From Trachythela sp. YZ-2020 (Eukaryota; Cnidaria; Anthozoa; Malacalcyonacea; Clavulariidae), in the NCBI GenBank assembly GCA_016169945.1, contig JADLSH010000293.1, positions 620,001 to 684,000 on the forward strand: a stretch of DNA of 64,000 bases, given 5' to 3'. Under the pieces are notes generated by a model. It saw only the letters and a list, made by a program, of their open reading frames with translations, was not told the origin of the DNA and searched no databases. Both the position numbers and the translations under genes were made by a program. Positions 63,857-64,000 of the stretch are shown in pieces. Each line of letters starts with the position of its first letter. The first letter of the stretch is position 1.

Positions 63857-64000
63857 CAGGGTGTTTCAAAAAAAGGTGAACCCTTTCAAATTAAATACAA
63901 TAGGGTACAATAGATTCTTTGAAAGAAAATGAAAATACGAAGTTCAATTTCAAAAGGTTCACTATTGTATTAAATTTAAAAGGGTTCACTTTTTTTTGAG
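63857..64000. mobile_element. mariner-type MITE running off the window
   Basis: CAGGGTGTTTCAAAAAAAGG with TA before it. The inverse GGGTTCACTTTTTTTTGAG reaches the window edge, so only the last eight or so bases (ACACCCTG) are outside. Confidence 0.75.

Noticed and set aside
1..64000. CRISPR arrays, bacterial operons or ribosomal RNA genes
   Set aside because: No regularly spaced identical repeats with unique spacers, no Shine-Dalgarno-led gene runs, and no rRNA core motifs were seen. All repeats are eukaryotic element or satellite types.

Overview
This window is AT-rich metazoan nuclear DNA with no bacterial or organellar gene organisation. It has spliced exons with GT/AG borders, a calcium-binding EGF exon, an LDL-receptor YWTD exon, degenerate TTAGGG-type telomeric repeats, tRNA-derived SINEs, and a very high density of mobile elements. 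The mix (Polinton relics, a Crypton with a C-terminal Myb-like domain, LINEs with a restriction-like endonuclease, PHD-bearing APE LINEs, BEL and Ty3/gypsy pieces, a SINE with a V-like core) suggests a cnidarian, probably an anthozoan. That identification is inference from style, not from a marker gene.

Host gene. Two minus-strand exons can be defended: a cbEGF exon at 40600-40722 and an LDLR class B (YWTD beta-propeller) exon at 19732-20110. Their splice phases join exactly (a lone G in the first plus GT in the second makes a glycine codon), and EGF followed by YWTD is the order in LDL-receptor/LRP proteins. They are best read as neighbouring exons of one receptor gene whose roughly 20 kb intron is packed with transposons.

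Layout. 0-1 kb: BEL/Pao 5' end (minus). 4.6-5.4 kb: tRNA-SINE array. 6.3-7.6 kb: LINE remnant. 8.5-9.3 kb: a MITE with 9-bp target duplication, a RecQ-like helicase fragment and an excision footprint. 9.5-14.5 kb: APE LINE split by a 1.9 kb composite insertion. 15.6-17.4 kb: PHD-bearing LINE. 18.0-18.5 kb: HECT-like pseudogene. 23.3-23.9 kb: telomere-like tract, MITE and hairpins. 24.5-35.2 kb: a rearranged Polinton relic with two inverted DNA polymerase B fragments, each broken by a different DNA transposon, around a zinc-finger/helical gene. 35.7-39.3 kb: Ty3/gypsy. 41-42.4 kb: SINE, GC tract, hexamer repeat. 42.6-45.7 kb: a compact, apparently complete 3.1 kb Polinton-like element. 46.5-49.5 kb: MITEs and a gene related to hAT/ZMYM N-termini. 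53.0-54.6 kb: Crypton. 55.5-59.7 kb: two LINEs of the restriction-like-endonuclease type. 60.1-62.7 kb: Ty3/gypsy (minus) with a SINE inside. 63.2-64 kb: a nest of mariner-type MITEs.

Most notable. The element at 42601-45676 has long terminal inverted repeats beginning AG, a 6-bp target duplication (TATGGG) and only two divergent genes: an FtsK/HerA-type packaging ATPase with an N-terminal zinc finger, and a small helical acidic protein. Six bp and AG termini are Polinton hallmarks, but polymerase, integrase, protease and capsid genes are absent. The inverted repeats run into the 3' ends of both genes, carry shared poly(A) signals, and contain repeated E2F-like and CRE-like sites. The zinc finger and the helical domain, on opposite strands here, are fused in one gene at 28.1-28.7 kb. 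This is the best candidate for an undescribed system in the window.
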